From positions 65,817,355-65,881,354 of the forward strand of contig OZ038384.1 of the NCBI GenBank assembly GCA_964036045.1: DNA of 64,000 nt. The letters run 5' to 3'. The stretch is from Eutreptiella sp. 'Long Island Sound 2002' (taxonomy: Eukaryota; Euglenozoa; Euglenophyceae; Eutreptiales; Eutreptiaceae). Of this stretch, positions 29,745 to 41,000 are shown piece by piece (the first letter of the stretch is position 1; each line of letters starts with the position of its first letter). The notes beneath the pieces are model-generated. The model was not told the DNA's origin. It worked only from the letters and a program-made list of their open reading frames with translations, and ran no database searches. The translations under genes were made by a program, and so were the position numbers.

Positions 29745-31273
29745 GGCTCTGGATCAATGTCAGCGCCTCAGTCACTCCAGAAAACGGTGCTTAAGTCCAA
29801 TCAGTTGGCGGGTCAGGGGTCCACACAACATCTAAAGTTCAATGCTTGGTTTTATAGGTCAAAATGTTATATGACCCCTTTTTGGATAGGCCAATACTAA
29901 GATAAAAATGTAGTATGCCTTTAGGCATCTCTAAAACAACTAAAGCTTACCTTTTGGCAGGGAAATACACTTTTTCTTACTATCATCAAGGTAGATTTTG
30001 TTTTTTTTTACGAGGCACTTAAAAGAAGTATAGGATGACTGGAATGCCAAATTTGGATTTATTGGGTAATTTAGGGGATGTGCTATCATTTGGCCCAACA
30101 ACATGAACAAACATGAGTTGTTCGAGTTTTTATGAAACAAATAAGATGGTGTAGATACTTACGTCTATTGGAACATCCAGCTCTGTTACTTACGTCTAAT
30201 GGCCCTTACAATGTTCCGGTACACGTACCAAATTCTACTTACGTCTAGCGGAATAAGTGTTACGTCTAGCAGAATATTCTAACCGGACCGAATTTAACAT
30301 TGGAATGATCCGCTAGACGTATCGCGACGTACATCCGGCCTAATCAAGGACACTCTATAATCCAGTTTCTCAGTTTTTTACAGTTTTCACTGATTTTTTT
30401 TTTACTGATTAAAGAGGGCCAATTTTGAGCCCTCCCCCCCTCAGTGGGGCAGGTGTTTGCAGCTTCAGGGCAGACCTTCATCGCCCAGTTCCACAGCCAA
30501 TGCGTGGCGCCCAGTTTCCTGCTGCAACTAATGCCTAGCCTCCGAAATCCCTCAGATTTCACCCCACATTTTTTTTGATGTCGGCGTTCACTGCTTTTAA
30601 CCTCAGGATAATTTCCTAGTTACACTGTTAACCAATCTTTTGTACGAGACTACTTCTGGACCCTTCCTGATGGTAAGAGGTTGCTTTCCTGGAGCTGCAT
30701 CAACCTCTTAGGGAGGGTGGTGATGCGTATAGGGGTCCATACCCCTCACGCAAGGGTCAGGATCTCACGTTTTCAGTGGCGAACAGGCCAGAATCACCCA
30801 GGGCAGGGCCCAAACTTATTCCGACGGACTTTTGTGGCCCAGAAATGCCCGTTTCTAACCCTAAAAACCCTCTTTTGTGCCCGTGTGTGCGAGCGACGAC
30901 TGTCGCCGTCGCCTCTGTTTGTGTGAAGTTTGAGAGTCTATTTCTCGATTTTTTAAGAGTTTGATAGTTTTAGGTATAGAGTTATGAATTTCAAGAATAT
31001 CCGGATCTTACGGCACTAAGCCGGCGCAGATCCGTGGGGATCAAATTTTGCGTTAGAAGAGCTAGTTGTCCATTTTTTGATAAAATTGCCAGAGCGTTTT
31101 CAAACCTCTTAGAATTATTTGTAAGACATACAATTGCCTGTTTTTTTGTGCTTTGCATGACCAAGAGTGGGACAAGGAGTGTGGACTTGAAAGGGTGTAA
31201 GTTGGAAAACTCTTTTGGGTTACTAGAACTGAAACCTAAAGAGGACACCGCCCCCCCCCTCCTAGAAACTGCT
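29745..31273. other. noncoding DNA between TIR transposon and small ORF
   Basis: No convincing coding frame. It holds T-rich runs near 30,000 and 30,400, and the ACGTCTA motif cluster at 30,160-30,330. Confidence 0.45.
30160..30330. repeat. ACGTCTA motif cluster
   Basis: TTACGTCTA followed by a variable NNGGAA-like tail occurs at about 30,162, 30,189, 30,238 and 30,258, and in inverted form (ccgctagacgta) near 30,310. Spacing is irregular (19-52 bp). It could be a subterminal repeat of an unseen transposon or a binding-site cluster. Confidence 0.5.
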
Positions 31274-31837
31274 TCAGGAGAATACATCCTGTGAAAGTAG
31301 GGATAACCCAGAGCCACAAGATGTTTGTGATGCGGCACCTTGCTGAGACGACCGGGGCCAAACGGATGACTCAGATGCAGAACCTGCAATTGACATGACG
31401 TCTTGCAATACGACCAGTTGGGAGTGTACGGATGATGCGTTGTGGAGGGTAGTGCCAATGTGCTTGAACCCGAATGATCCTAAACCTTTTTGCGGAAGGA
31501 GGCGTGATGGAACAGTGAATATCCCAATGTACTTGGTGCTTCGGGCCCGCTGAAGATTCACGAAAGGCGGGATACCTTGTTGCATGGCAGGGACCTGATG
31601 CTTCCCACACATGCAATGCGCCTCAAGCACATAGGTGCCAGCCACGGACTCTAGTTGAAGACCATGAAGCTTGTCCTCTGCCGCAGTACAAACCATGCAT
31701 ATCAATCTTGATGGAACTAGATTGTCAGAGTCCTCCGTGTACTTTGCAAAGTGCTGGGGGCTGTGTTCGAGCAAGGTCGCCATGTCGGCCTGCTTGTACT
31801 CCAATTTGCGCCGTTTTGGCGCAGTTTGCAACGCCAT
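31274..31837 (-). CDS. unknown protein with basic N-terminus and Cys/His motif
   Basis: A 187-codon frame from ATG. It starts with a nuclear-localisation-like PKRRKLEYK, then DMATLLEHSPQHFAKYTEDSDN, and a candidate zinc site (CMVC, then HCMCGKH about 30 residues on). The second half is Ser-rich and less convincing. It may be an intact small gene or a transposase N-terminal fragment; I do not recognise the family. Confidence 0.4.
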   Translation of the reverse strand: MALQTAPKRRKLEYKQADMATLLEHSPQHFAKYTEDSDNLVPSRLICMVCTAAEDKLHGLQLESVAGTYVLEAHCMCGKHQVPAMQQGIPPFVNLQRARSTKYIGIFTVPSRLLPQKGLGSFGFKHIGTTLHNASSVHSQLVVLQDVMSIAGSASESSVWPRSSQQGAASQTSCGSGLSLLSQDVFS

Positions 31838-32119
31838 TAACTAGAAGGGCAGGACAAGACAGGAGGCAAATGCAATCGCAAAACCATTGATCGTTGGAAG
31901 GTTTTTGTTGGTTTCGCGGTAGCTGTTGTTCACACCACTCGCACCCGCTTCCTGATGGCAAATGCTCAATTCAAAACTGTTTAGCATACTAGCAGCGTAC
32001 GTGTGGCCGAGGAAGGGCGTTCAAAGCTTGGAAGCAAGCAAAGCACAAAAAATTCTCAGTGACCGGTCATGGGCTAAGTGCAAAAGATGAGTGACACGGG
32101 CCCAGAACAATACTTTTGA

Positions 32120-32586
32120 TTGCACCATTTTCTTTAAGCATACTCGTGGTCAAGGAAAGGCACAATATTTTTGATTGCACAATTGTTCTCACCTCTTGTC
32201 CTTTCAGTGTACGCATGATCAACGAAAAGGGCAATTTTTTGGATTACAGTGGCTTCCGACCTCTAGTTCTTTCAAGGTACTCGTCGTCAAAGGAAGGGAC
32301 AATTTTTTTCATTGCACCATTTTCCCACATCGTTGATTGCACAATTTTTCCTACCTCTTGTTCTTTCAACGTACGCATGATCAAGGAAAGGGGCAATTTT
32401 TTTTATTACACTAGCTTCCGACCTCTTGTTCTTTCAACGTACTCGTCGTCAAGGGAAGGGACAATCTTTTTCATTGCAAAATTTTTCCACGTCATGTTCT
32501 TTCAACCTACTTGTGTTCAACGGTAGGAAGGGACAATGTGTTCAATTGCACCATTCATCCAAGTCATTTTCTCTCAACCTACCCGT
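32120..32586 (+). repeat. irregular ~65-75-bp minisatellite, left part
   Basis: Repeated phrases aagggacaat, tttttgattgcac and acctcttgttctttcaacgtactcgt recur with variation every ~65-75 bp. The array resumes beyond the LTR element at 36,254, where the interrupted unit is completed (cctacccgt joined to gttcaag). Confidence 0.75.
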
Positions 32587-32739
32587 TGTAACCAGACAAG
32601 CGCGCGCGTTCGCATCGCGGATACATAAATGTAGTAATTGTTGCATACTTGTTACTATTCGTGCAATATCATCACTTCATTACATTCATGTATAGATTCC
32701 ACAATGATCCAATGATGCCCTGTGCCTGTGCCTGTTTCA
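32587..32739 (+). repeat. left LTR, 153 bp
   Basis: TGTAACCAGACAAGCGCG... to ...GCCTGTTTCA; the partner is at 36,101-36,253. Confidence 0.9.
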
Positions 32740-32754
32740 TGGTGCCGAGGTCAC
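32740..32754 (+). other. primer-binding-site-like sequence
   Basis: TGGTGCCGAGGTCAC directly abuts the left LTR. It begins TGG, as complements of tRNA CCA ends do. The tRNA species was not determined. Confidence 0.55.
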
Positions 32755-34665
32755 AGCAAACAATTTTTTTTGCTGATTACGGTCCTGCTGCTGCGCTACT
32801 CTGCAGCAGGCTGGCCAGGGCTATGGCCTTTACGGCCTTATTTGGATTTTGGGGCTACTGGTGCCCCTACCTTCAGCTTGGAGGTTTCTTGGGGTATTTG
32901 GGGTTTTCAACCTTTTCCTTACCCTCTCCCAGAGAATTGCAGTCGCTGGGACTGCATTGAGGCCGACTTCGCCAACTTTGCCCAGTTTGGCCCTACATCC
33001 AGCTTTGGGCCCCTTTCATCACCTTCAAGAAGGCCTCCATCATGGACTTCCTTGCTGGTGAGTACCCTGGTGACTATGGTTGAGACTGCTCTGGTTTGGC
33101 TGCTTGTTTAGTGGGGGCTGCCTACCCCACTGCCTTCACCAACTGCGAGTTCAAGGCCGCTCGCTGGGTCGTTTGGGGCTCTGGGGTGCCTTCTTAGCAG
33201 GCCATCTTAACTGACAAGGGTACAATCATAAAGAGGGAACACAATCTTGTGTTTGTGCTAACCTTGTTGCATTTTTGCTGCATACCATGCGAGGGCCCTT
33301 GAGAGGCCTTTTTTATAAATCAGTGTCACCATGGCCCACGAGTGGCCTTTGCAGCTGCCCCAAAGCAGATAAAGGGGCTAGTTTCTCTTTTGTTGCGCTG
33401 ATGTGGCCTTTTTAGGCCTTGATTTTGAGTGCTGGCCTTGAAAGGCCTTATTTTAAATTATTGAGGGTTTTTGCCCCAAAGCAGATAAAGGCGCTAGATC
33501 CGGTGCCCAGAGAGGCCAGGCGCGCCTCCTGGGCTTTGTTTCTTTTGCCGGCAGCTTTGTTTGTCACCAGGGGGACAGCCAAGCCCCCCGGGTCGACGTT
33601 GTGGTGTTCATCCTGTCTTTTTTTTCGTTATTAGGTTAAGGTAAGGTATACCGTGTGGGCTAGGATTAGTGTAGGATCTGTGCAGTCTTGTTTTGTTCGT
33701 TCGTGGTCGTCGTCGAGTTTCGTCGAGTTTCGTTGAGTTTCGACGCATTTGTCGTTTCGTTCGTCGAGTTTTGCTCCCTTTGGAGCTTACGAAACCTGTT
33801 TTGCTAGTCATTCTGGGCCCTACTGCGTTTTTTTTTGGCAGTTTGGGTGTTGCTGTCATGGTGGCTGGGGGGGCAGGTGCGTGGGCTTGTTGGGTGGTCT
33901 AATCTCGGTTCTTTTTTTGGTTGAGTGGACTCCCTCGACTCTTTTTGGCTCTTTTCGCTTCGAATTGTGCTCCCTTTGGAGCTTGAGCTAAGTTTTGGGT
34001 GAGAAATTGGGTCATTGGTTGTCATTGCCTTGAGGTGGTTAGTTGGGTACCCCCCACCCCACTAAGGAGCGGATTTTGCGCTTGTTAGCGCTTGTTGGTG
34101 TTTGTTTTTGCTCGCCGTGAGTGTTTGGGAGCACAGGGAGGAAGGCAGTGACAACTAACCACCTTTTCTTTTGGGTGGGGGGGGGCTGGGAAACCCTCCT
34201 CACACCAACATCTAACATAAGTTGCACTTGAGCAACTATGATCACAATGACCCTAAGAGACAATAAGAGAAGCCTTCAGCCTACGGCTGAGGCTGGGGAT
34301 TTGACCGAGATAGCCTTACGCCAAGTGCTGAGGCTCCTGTTTGGCCTCCTCCCAGGGAGCAACACGTTATTTATTGCTTTGATCACCCCCACCCAGTTTC
34401 CAGCCTAGGTAGCCAATCCCAGGGGGTGTAAAAAACTGTGTTAAAAAACTTCCCTGCAGAAGAGGGAGGTGGGGTGAGGCAAGACTAGCTAATAGCCTCC
34501 TGGGAAAAGCACCACCGATGGTGCAGCACTGTAGGTGGCAGTGCACCCAGTGAGAGTTGGGTTGGGTGCAGACGTACACGGAGTACTTGGACTTAAACCC
34601 CAAGACCAAACCTCATCTAAGTAATTTTGTGGGAAGTTGGGTCTAGTAGGTTAAGGTGCTGCGAA

Positions 34666-34802
34666 GGAACCCTCCCAGCTTGTGGGTGTAACAGGAAACC
34701 TCCCAGCTTGTGGGTAATCAACAACCTAGCCTAGCCAGATGTTGAGTAAGAACCCTCCCAACTTGTGGGTATAACAGGAACCCTCCCAGCTTGTGGGTAG
34801 AA
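34666..34802. repeat. minisatellite inside LTR element
   Basis: Four copies of ggaaMcctcccaRcttgtgggt with spacers of about 5-45 bp (34,666; 34,692; 34,750; 34,776). Confidence 0.7.
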
Positions 34803-34936
34803 ACTAACTTAGTTCCGAAACGTTGGTACCTACCTTTAATCATCCGATGGTATTGATTTTGGGAAAAGTGTGCTGACTGCCACTTTCCCTGCTGCGGTGC
34901 ACCGAGTTCTGGGCACTGGCTTTGCTCGGTTGCCAA

Positions 34937-34938
<2 letters not shown>

Positions 34939-35016
<78 letters not shown>
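34939..35016. repeat. (GA)n microsatellite
   Basis: About 78 bp of GA dinucleotides with two small interruptions (gaaaggaa and gaaag). It creates long Arg-Glu or Leu-Ser frames that are not genes. Confidence 0.95.
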
Positions 35017-35019
<3 letters not shown>

Positions 35020-36091
35020 TCATTGTTTGGGGCTGTGGGAAAATCAGTTGGCCCTGACCTTGTTTGTTTCAGTTTTGCTGTCACACTGTCAGCACATCAC
35101 TGCACATCTTTGATCCACTGCAGTGTCTGTCCAGTCAGCACAGACTTTCTGTCGTCCACACTTGTCTGTCCTTCCTTCCCTTCAGTGGCCATTTCTTAGT
35201 ACAGGTTTGCCACTTGGCGTCGCCACTGCCATCTACTTTTACACTGACCATCTCAGGTCTTTTCCAGCTGCTTGTACAGTAATGGCCTTCGTCAGGGCCA
35301 TCTGGGGCTGGCAGAGCTCTGCTGCCACTCACAGCCCCACCCCGAGTGGAATCAGAAAATTTTAGATCCAGGGACTTCAGTTTAGTGCCCTTGGCCCAGG
35401 GTTACAGGTGCCATTTGGCAAGGCCATTTCTCTGTTTTTGGCCCTCAGAGCAGGTCAATCCTTCCAATCAAAACCCACTTTGGGGTGCCAAAAGCTATAT
35501 CCACTGTTTTGTGGAGTTTGGAGCTCAGCCTTGTTTTTTGGCTCCAAAACTATGAACGGAGACCCCAATCAGAGATTTTGGGGAAATCTGAGCTGGGTTG
35601 GTGGGGACATCAAAAAAAAAACCCCTCCAAGCCTAGAGCTAGCAGTGGTTCTACTCCCACGCAAAGGCACAACACTCAGCAACCTCCCCACTAAGCTGAA
35701 ACTCAGGGGGTTGGCTGAAAATCAGAACTGATTTCTGAAAAAAAAATACAAGATTCAGAAATGCGTGGTCAGATGATGCTAATCATGGGCTGTGTCTCTT
35801 CCCATGTTCTTGTGTTTTGGTGGGGAGAGAAGCCATGTGAAGCTCCTAGGCGGCCTTCACCCCTTGGTACCTCTCGCCTTGGGGAAGTAGTTAAGTCTAC
35901 ACGGCCTAAGTTGCAGGAGTCCCCCTATCTCCCTCGTAGGTTGGGCCGGAATATGCCGTAGTGGCGTGACCCCATTCTCTTCCCCTTGGGGTTGCTCTTA
36001 ACCCACATTTTCTATTTTTTTTGGCACTCGCTTGTCTTGTTGTGGTTTGGCGGCCACGGCCCCATGGTGTGCCCCCCTGGGTGGTGTCCTA

Positions 36092-36100
36092 GTGGGGGGG
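36092..36100 (+). other. polypurine tract
   Basis: gtggggggg immediately 5' of the right LTR. Confidence 0.65.
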
Positions 36101-36253
36101 TGTAACCAGACAAGCGCGCGCGTTCGCATCGCGGATACATAAATGTAGTAATTGTTGCATACTTGTTACTATTTGTGCAATATCATCACTTCATTACATT
36201 CATGTATAGATTCCACAATGATCCAATGATGCCCTGTGCCTGTGCCTGTTTCA
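36101..36253 (+). repeat. right LTR, 153 bp
   Basis: Matches the left LTR except for a C/T difference in ttactattYgtgc. It is directly preceded by the polypurine tract. Confidence 0.9.
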
Positions 36254-37210
36254 CCGTGTTCAAGACAAGGGATAATATTTTTGATTGCACTACTTAATCA
36301 CCTCTCGTTTCAACGTACTTGTGTTCAAGGTAAGGAAGGGACAAGATGTTTGATTGCGGAATTGAACCAAATCTTGTGGTTTCAACAACTCGTGGTCAAG
36401 ACAAGGGATCGTATCGCACTAGCAAACGAGACGAGTGCGGCCATTATAACGTAATTCAAAATAATGTAAAAGCGATAAATATGATCCCGAAGATGAATAA
36501 ATCTTCCGAAATGATTTGCCACTTGCTTGATGAAAATTTGCTACACAACCTGACCCGTGTAAATGGATATCCGCACCATACGAGATCCCTTATTCAGGGG
36601 GAGTCAAGGGTTGCCGAACAGGCTTGCAGAAATTTCCAGGTAGTAGATGTTGAGAATGATGAGAAATACTTTCACCGAGGAAGGAAGGGACCCAAGATGA
36701 ATAAATCTTCGGAAATAACTTGCCACTTGATTGATGAAAATTGGCTACACAAACTGACCCGTATGAATAGATATCTGCACCGAAGGAGATCCCTTATTCA
36801 GGAAGAATCAAGGGTTGCAGAAAAGCCTTGCAGAAATTTTCAAGTAGTAGATGTTGAGAATGATGAGAAATACTTTCACCGAGGAAGGAAGGGACAACAT
36901 GTTCAATTGCACCATTCAACCATTCAACGTACTCGTGTTCAAGGGAAAGGACAACATTTTTGATTGCACAATTTAGCCATCTGTTGTTAAAGCAACTTAT
37001 TTGTGTTCAAAGGAAGCAAGGGACAACATGTTCAATTGCATCATGCAGTCAACCACCTCTTGTTATCCAAACCTACTTGTGTTCAAAGGAAGGAAGGGGC
37101 ACCAGGTTCAATTGCACCATTCAACCACCTCTTGTTGGATGGGACAGCATGTTTCATGGCACCATGTGACCAAAAAAGGGACAACTAATTGAATCACACC
37201 ATTCAACCTT
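36254..37210 (+). repeat. irregular minisatellite, right part
   Basis: Continues the array left of the LTR element with units such as gttcaaRgRaRgaagggacaaY followed by tgattgcac or gttcaattgcaccattcaacc. It includes a 204-bp tandem duplication at 36,490-36,897. Confidence 0.75.
36346..36963 (+). CDS. ORF of two 68-residue tandem repeats, unknown
   Basis: A 205-codon frame from ATG. Residues ~50-117 and ~118-185 are two copies of a motif starting KMNKSSE and ending ENDEKYFHRGRKG, from a 204-bp tandem duplication with no indels. The copies differ at many bases, yet both stay open. It sits within a minisatellite, so it may be chance. The length-preserving divergence is the argument for coding. 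Confidence 0.3.
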   Translation: MFDCGIEPNLVVSTTRGQDKGSYRTSKRDECGHYNVIQNNVKAINMIPKMNKSSEMICHLLDENLLHNLTRVNGYPHHTRSLIQGESRVAEQACRNFQVVDVENDEKYFHRGRKGPKMNKSSEITCHLIDENWLHKLTRMNRYLHRRRSLIQEESRVAEKPCRNFQVVDVENDEKYFHRGRKGQHVQLHHSTIQRTRVQGKGQHF

Positions 37211-37767
37211 GTTCAATCTCTCCATTTCAGCGGACACAAAACCAAACACTGTGCATGTGCCGGTCAAGCTTACCCACACAGCCCTTGCTAAGAAAAATTC
37301 TAGGGGTTCGGGGGTAGAGGGGTAGACAACCAGCTGCGTCTCTACAAAAAGGCTGATTATCTAGGGGTTCCCTAGATAATTTGGAAAATTCCTCCTTGCT
37401 AAGAAAAAAATGTATCATACCTACCCCCTAGGTTCTACTCCCCCGTGCGCATTCAAATGTGAAAGCCGCGAACAGGGGATGGCTGACAAATGTGGTTGAT
37501 GTGAAAAGGTCCAAATGTCTTCCGAGGAGGAAATTCCTGCAGGTATTTCATGCACCATTCATTCTTTGTAAGGTGCAATGGATCCTGATGCAGCAGTGTT
37601 GAATGGAAGCGTGTTTGCTTCCCTCCACAATGTTTTGTGCGATTCAGCTGCTGTCGCTCGAACACCCATTCTGATTTTCATGGGAATCGCAACGTCATAC
37701 TTACTGCCTTCATGTTGAAAAAGCAAGCCCGATCAGCAGCCATTTATGTGGGCTTTGTTTGCTGCAG
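37211..37767. other. region upstream of the first recognised IQUB exon
   Basis: The first exon and promoter of the IQUB homologue should lie here or further left. I could not identify the ATG. The last 20 bases are a pyrimidine-rich acceptor ending in TGCAG. Confidence 0.4.
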
Positions 37768-38057
37768 GTGCAGAGCAGACACCAACATCGCAGGAGGCAA
37801 ACGGTCAAGCCCAAGCAGAAGAATCCGCACCCCAAGCGGTGGAAGAACCCAAAGCAACTGATGAATCCCCTATTGAACAAGCAGAGCCACCGCCTGAAAG
37901 TGAACATCAGGCAGTAGGTGCTGCGAAATCTCCAGCGGCGCAGGAAACCGCCGACTCTCAGTTGTCAGCGCCTCCAGGTCAGCCAGCTCCAGTGGCGCAA
38001 GTCCCTGAGGCGGCCCCGGCAGCGGAGACAACGGAAGTAGTAGCTGAAAGTTCGGCG
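37768..38057 (+). CDS. IQUB: IQUB exon: acidic N-terminal region
   Basis: Follows tttgctgcag and ends at donor GTATAC. It encodes a Glu/Pro/Ala/Gln-rich low-complexity stretch (EESAPQAVEEPKATDE). Starts in phase 1, ends in phase 0. Confidence 0.65.
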
Positions 38058-41000
38058 GTATACTCCCTCTACCGTTGAAATCGAAGGCATTGATGGTCAG
38101 TTTCGGAGCATGTGTGTGCATTTTCACGCGTACCAATTTTCCAACTACACCCAAAAACACGACACACTTACAGGGGAATTAGATGTCCAATCGATCCTAC
38201 GACAAGGTTTCCTACGAGAATTGCTGCGTTATGCAAGCACTTTTTTTACCCCTTTGATTTGACCCTCCTCCTTGGATGCGAGGTACTATTGTGAGCACCG
38301 GTCCTCCCATATCGACTAATTTACGACATATCACATAGATGACTTATTTTACTCACAACGTGCGCAACCACGTAAGCACATAGGTAGGATCAAACCAGCA
38401 GCTTGGAAGTTTCCCCCTCTCCGTTTTCTTTGGGAACAAACCTGTTGGTGCCAGACGAAGTATGGCCAGTGATGCGTACAAACATTTCGGTCAAACTTCA
38501 TGTTGCATGCTATCAATATACCTCTGCGTACTGCTAGCGCATGCCCTTGAGATGCTGACCAATTGTTGTCAGAAAAAAGTTTGCTCGTTGTGTTGTGACG
38601 TTTACCACGGACGTAGAAAAGATGGAGGGTGGTTCAATAAATCCAAGGCATCTCGTCAAGGCAACTGAGTCTCACTACTGCACCCAAAAAAGCCGGGGAT
38701 GGCACATCACACCTCCTGTGTCGTATTGAAGAAGTTATGTGTTGCGTGCCTCTACTTGATTGCAACGAGCCCTAGCCCTCGTGACGAATACGAAGTTGAA
38801 TACTTCCACGGGAGTACTTTTTGGTGAGTGCGACTCAGGAGTGTCTTGCTACTTCGCACAGCCCTTTGCTTCTCGAACAACCGGGATGGTACGCCATATT
38901 CGTGCCGGATAAACGTGTTGAACACCCTAAAAACACGGATGCCCCTTGTCTCATTGATGTGGGCCCAAACATCCTCACCCATTCACCAAATTTGACGTGC
39001 ATCCGTGCACTTGTCATCGCGGGAACTTCCCAACTTTTGTAGCAGAAAACTGCCTCCACAGCGTTGTCTTTTGCAAAAATCCCACACTTTGTACTTTTTG
39101 TGTATTCTCCAGGCTTGGCGCAAGTGGCTCAAAGCGGCTTCGGGAGAGTGACATTTTTTGTGCACTTTGCAGAACCGCTGCTTTATGATATTTGATAAGT
39201 AGAGTGTCAGTTGCTGTTGGGTGGCAATCTTGGGCTCGTGGTGCCACTCAAGCCAATGCCGCACAACCAGGGCCCCGACCGTGTGCTTGTGTGAAAATTG
39301 CGTGCGGATTTGGCGGCCTCAACTTCGGCAAACAATGAACGTTGAAAATTTTGTGAACAGTGGACTGGCTTGCAGTTTGTGAAAACGGTGGGGGTTATGG
39401 TGTGTTGAGGGTGGATCACAAAACGCAAAAGAGAAATCAGAACGCACATGTTTTATCGGGTTGGTCGTGGGGGAGCAAAGAGCAGGAACACAACGTGTGC
39501 ACACAAGGCCTCAAGCACCGCGCATGCCCTGTTAGCATTTGGTGTGATACACGCGTCCCTTCAAAGGGTGGCCAAGTGTCAAAAGGCTCGCGTACTGAGC
39601 CTATTGTGTGCATGTTGCGAAGTGCACCCTGTCGTGTGCACAGTGTGCGTTGCGATGCGCAGTGTAAAATGCAGCTCCCTCCAAGTTCCACCGCACACTG
39701 TGCAATTTATAGACGTGGTTTGCACTTTGCTCGTTGACTAGCATGCAAGGCGTTCACACAATATCCACAACTTGCAACTGGAATATGATACCTCGGAAAG
39801 CAATGTCCTGCGTTTGTAGTGTGCGTGCGGTGTTTAGAACGTTTCGAGTTCTTGGTCCCCACATACGTAGCCACCCACGTGCTTGTGTCAAGACCCCCAC
39901 ATTTCCGTTGTTCATGTGTTCAGACCCCCGAAGATGCCAAGGAGGAACTGCCTGCCAAGAAAGCGACACAACAACAACCGAAGGCAGTTGCAGAGACGGA
40001 ATTCAAGGCTCAAGTGGTATCGCCATTGTTGGGCGAAATTTTGCAACCGCCGCTTCGATTGGACCATGTGCTCCTGCAGCAATGGCCAGTTTTGTTTCCC
40101 ACAGGCCCCAACCCACCATGCCGTGGCACTTCGCTTAGGACCCTGCGGAGCCGGGCGTAGATATCAAGCTTATCGTCCTCCCAGAGGGTTTCGTGAACCT
40201 GCAACGAGTCGCTCCAAATGCTAAGATGGTGGAGTTGTATAACAGATTGAGCGACACTTTCAGGTTTGGATTATTCGGGGCACAGTATACAGCTAGGTGC
40301 ACAGACCCCTGTTGCACAAGTGTACCGTGAATCACAAGTTCCAAAGGCACAAATTTCTCTTTTCCTCAACTCCAAGTACATGCAATTGATATGGACGCTG
40401 AAAGAATTGGGCATACTACCTTTTGACCTCTTGCAGGAGGAGACATCGTATGTGCTAGTTTAGGGACGTGATCTGACAAATCTGAATCCGAATTGTTTCC
40501 CAGGCAGCTGATATTGAGTGCCAGCATGTGGCGTATGGCACGGCAAAACACAACGGGTGATACATTGGATCAGCAGTCCTCGTTTTCTGCCTTCGCCCGA
40601 GGTTGGCGCTGTGCACAGTGGGGACCTTGCGTTTGCCTCTATTTGCTGCTTGTTCTATCTATTCTACCTACCATGCAGCACGGAAAATCGGTTTTATGTA
40701 GGCTTGTCCATTAGTCAATTTAGCGTTTTGATGCGTGTCGCGTTACCTGTTCGACACATCACCTCAAAAGCATGGGTTTTGCGGCGTGATTCGTTTGACA
40801 TATCCTGTCGGGAGAAATCATGTCCGCAAGATTTTTGATACTCGGCCAATCACCTGTGCTGACCACCCCATTGTTGCGGGCTGCTGACAGAGGCCTGCCC
40901 CATAAATTCTGCTCAAAATCACGGATTTTTCGAGTTTTCGGTGTTGAGCTGAAAGAAAGCTGGGCTAATATTTCAACAATCGCTCAACGGTTTTGTGTGC

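Larger units (their letters stand above)
32587..36253 (+). mobile_element. non-autonomous LTR retrotransposon (LARD/TRIM-like)
   Basis: Direct repeats of 153 bp, differing at one base that I can see, flank 3.36 kb. They begin TGTAACC and end TTTCA, so they have canonical TG...CA termini. Next to the left LTR is a PBS-like TGGTGCCGAGGTCAC; next to the right LTR is a polypurine tract GTGGGGGGG. The flanking CCGT on both sides is a likely 4-bp target duplication. No gag, protease, RT or integrase can be read inside, so it must rely on another element. Near-identical LTRs mean recent insertion. Confidence 0.87.

Noticed and set aside
34836-35199. Long Arg-Glu and Leu-Ser frames around 34.9-35.1 kb
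   Set aside because: They are translations of the (GA)n microsatellite.
38058-38263. A 66-codon open frame (TPSTVEIEGIDGQFRSM...) directly after IQUB exon 37768-38057
   Set aside because: It looks protein-like but would need a one-base shift. Splicing from 38,057 to 39,924 gives perfect phase and leads into the ubiquitin-like domain, so I treat this as intron. A retained-intron isoform cannot be excluded.
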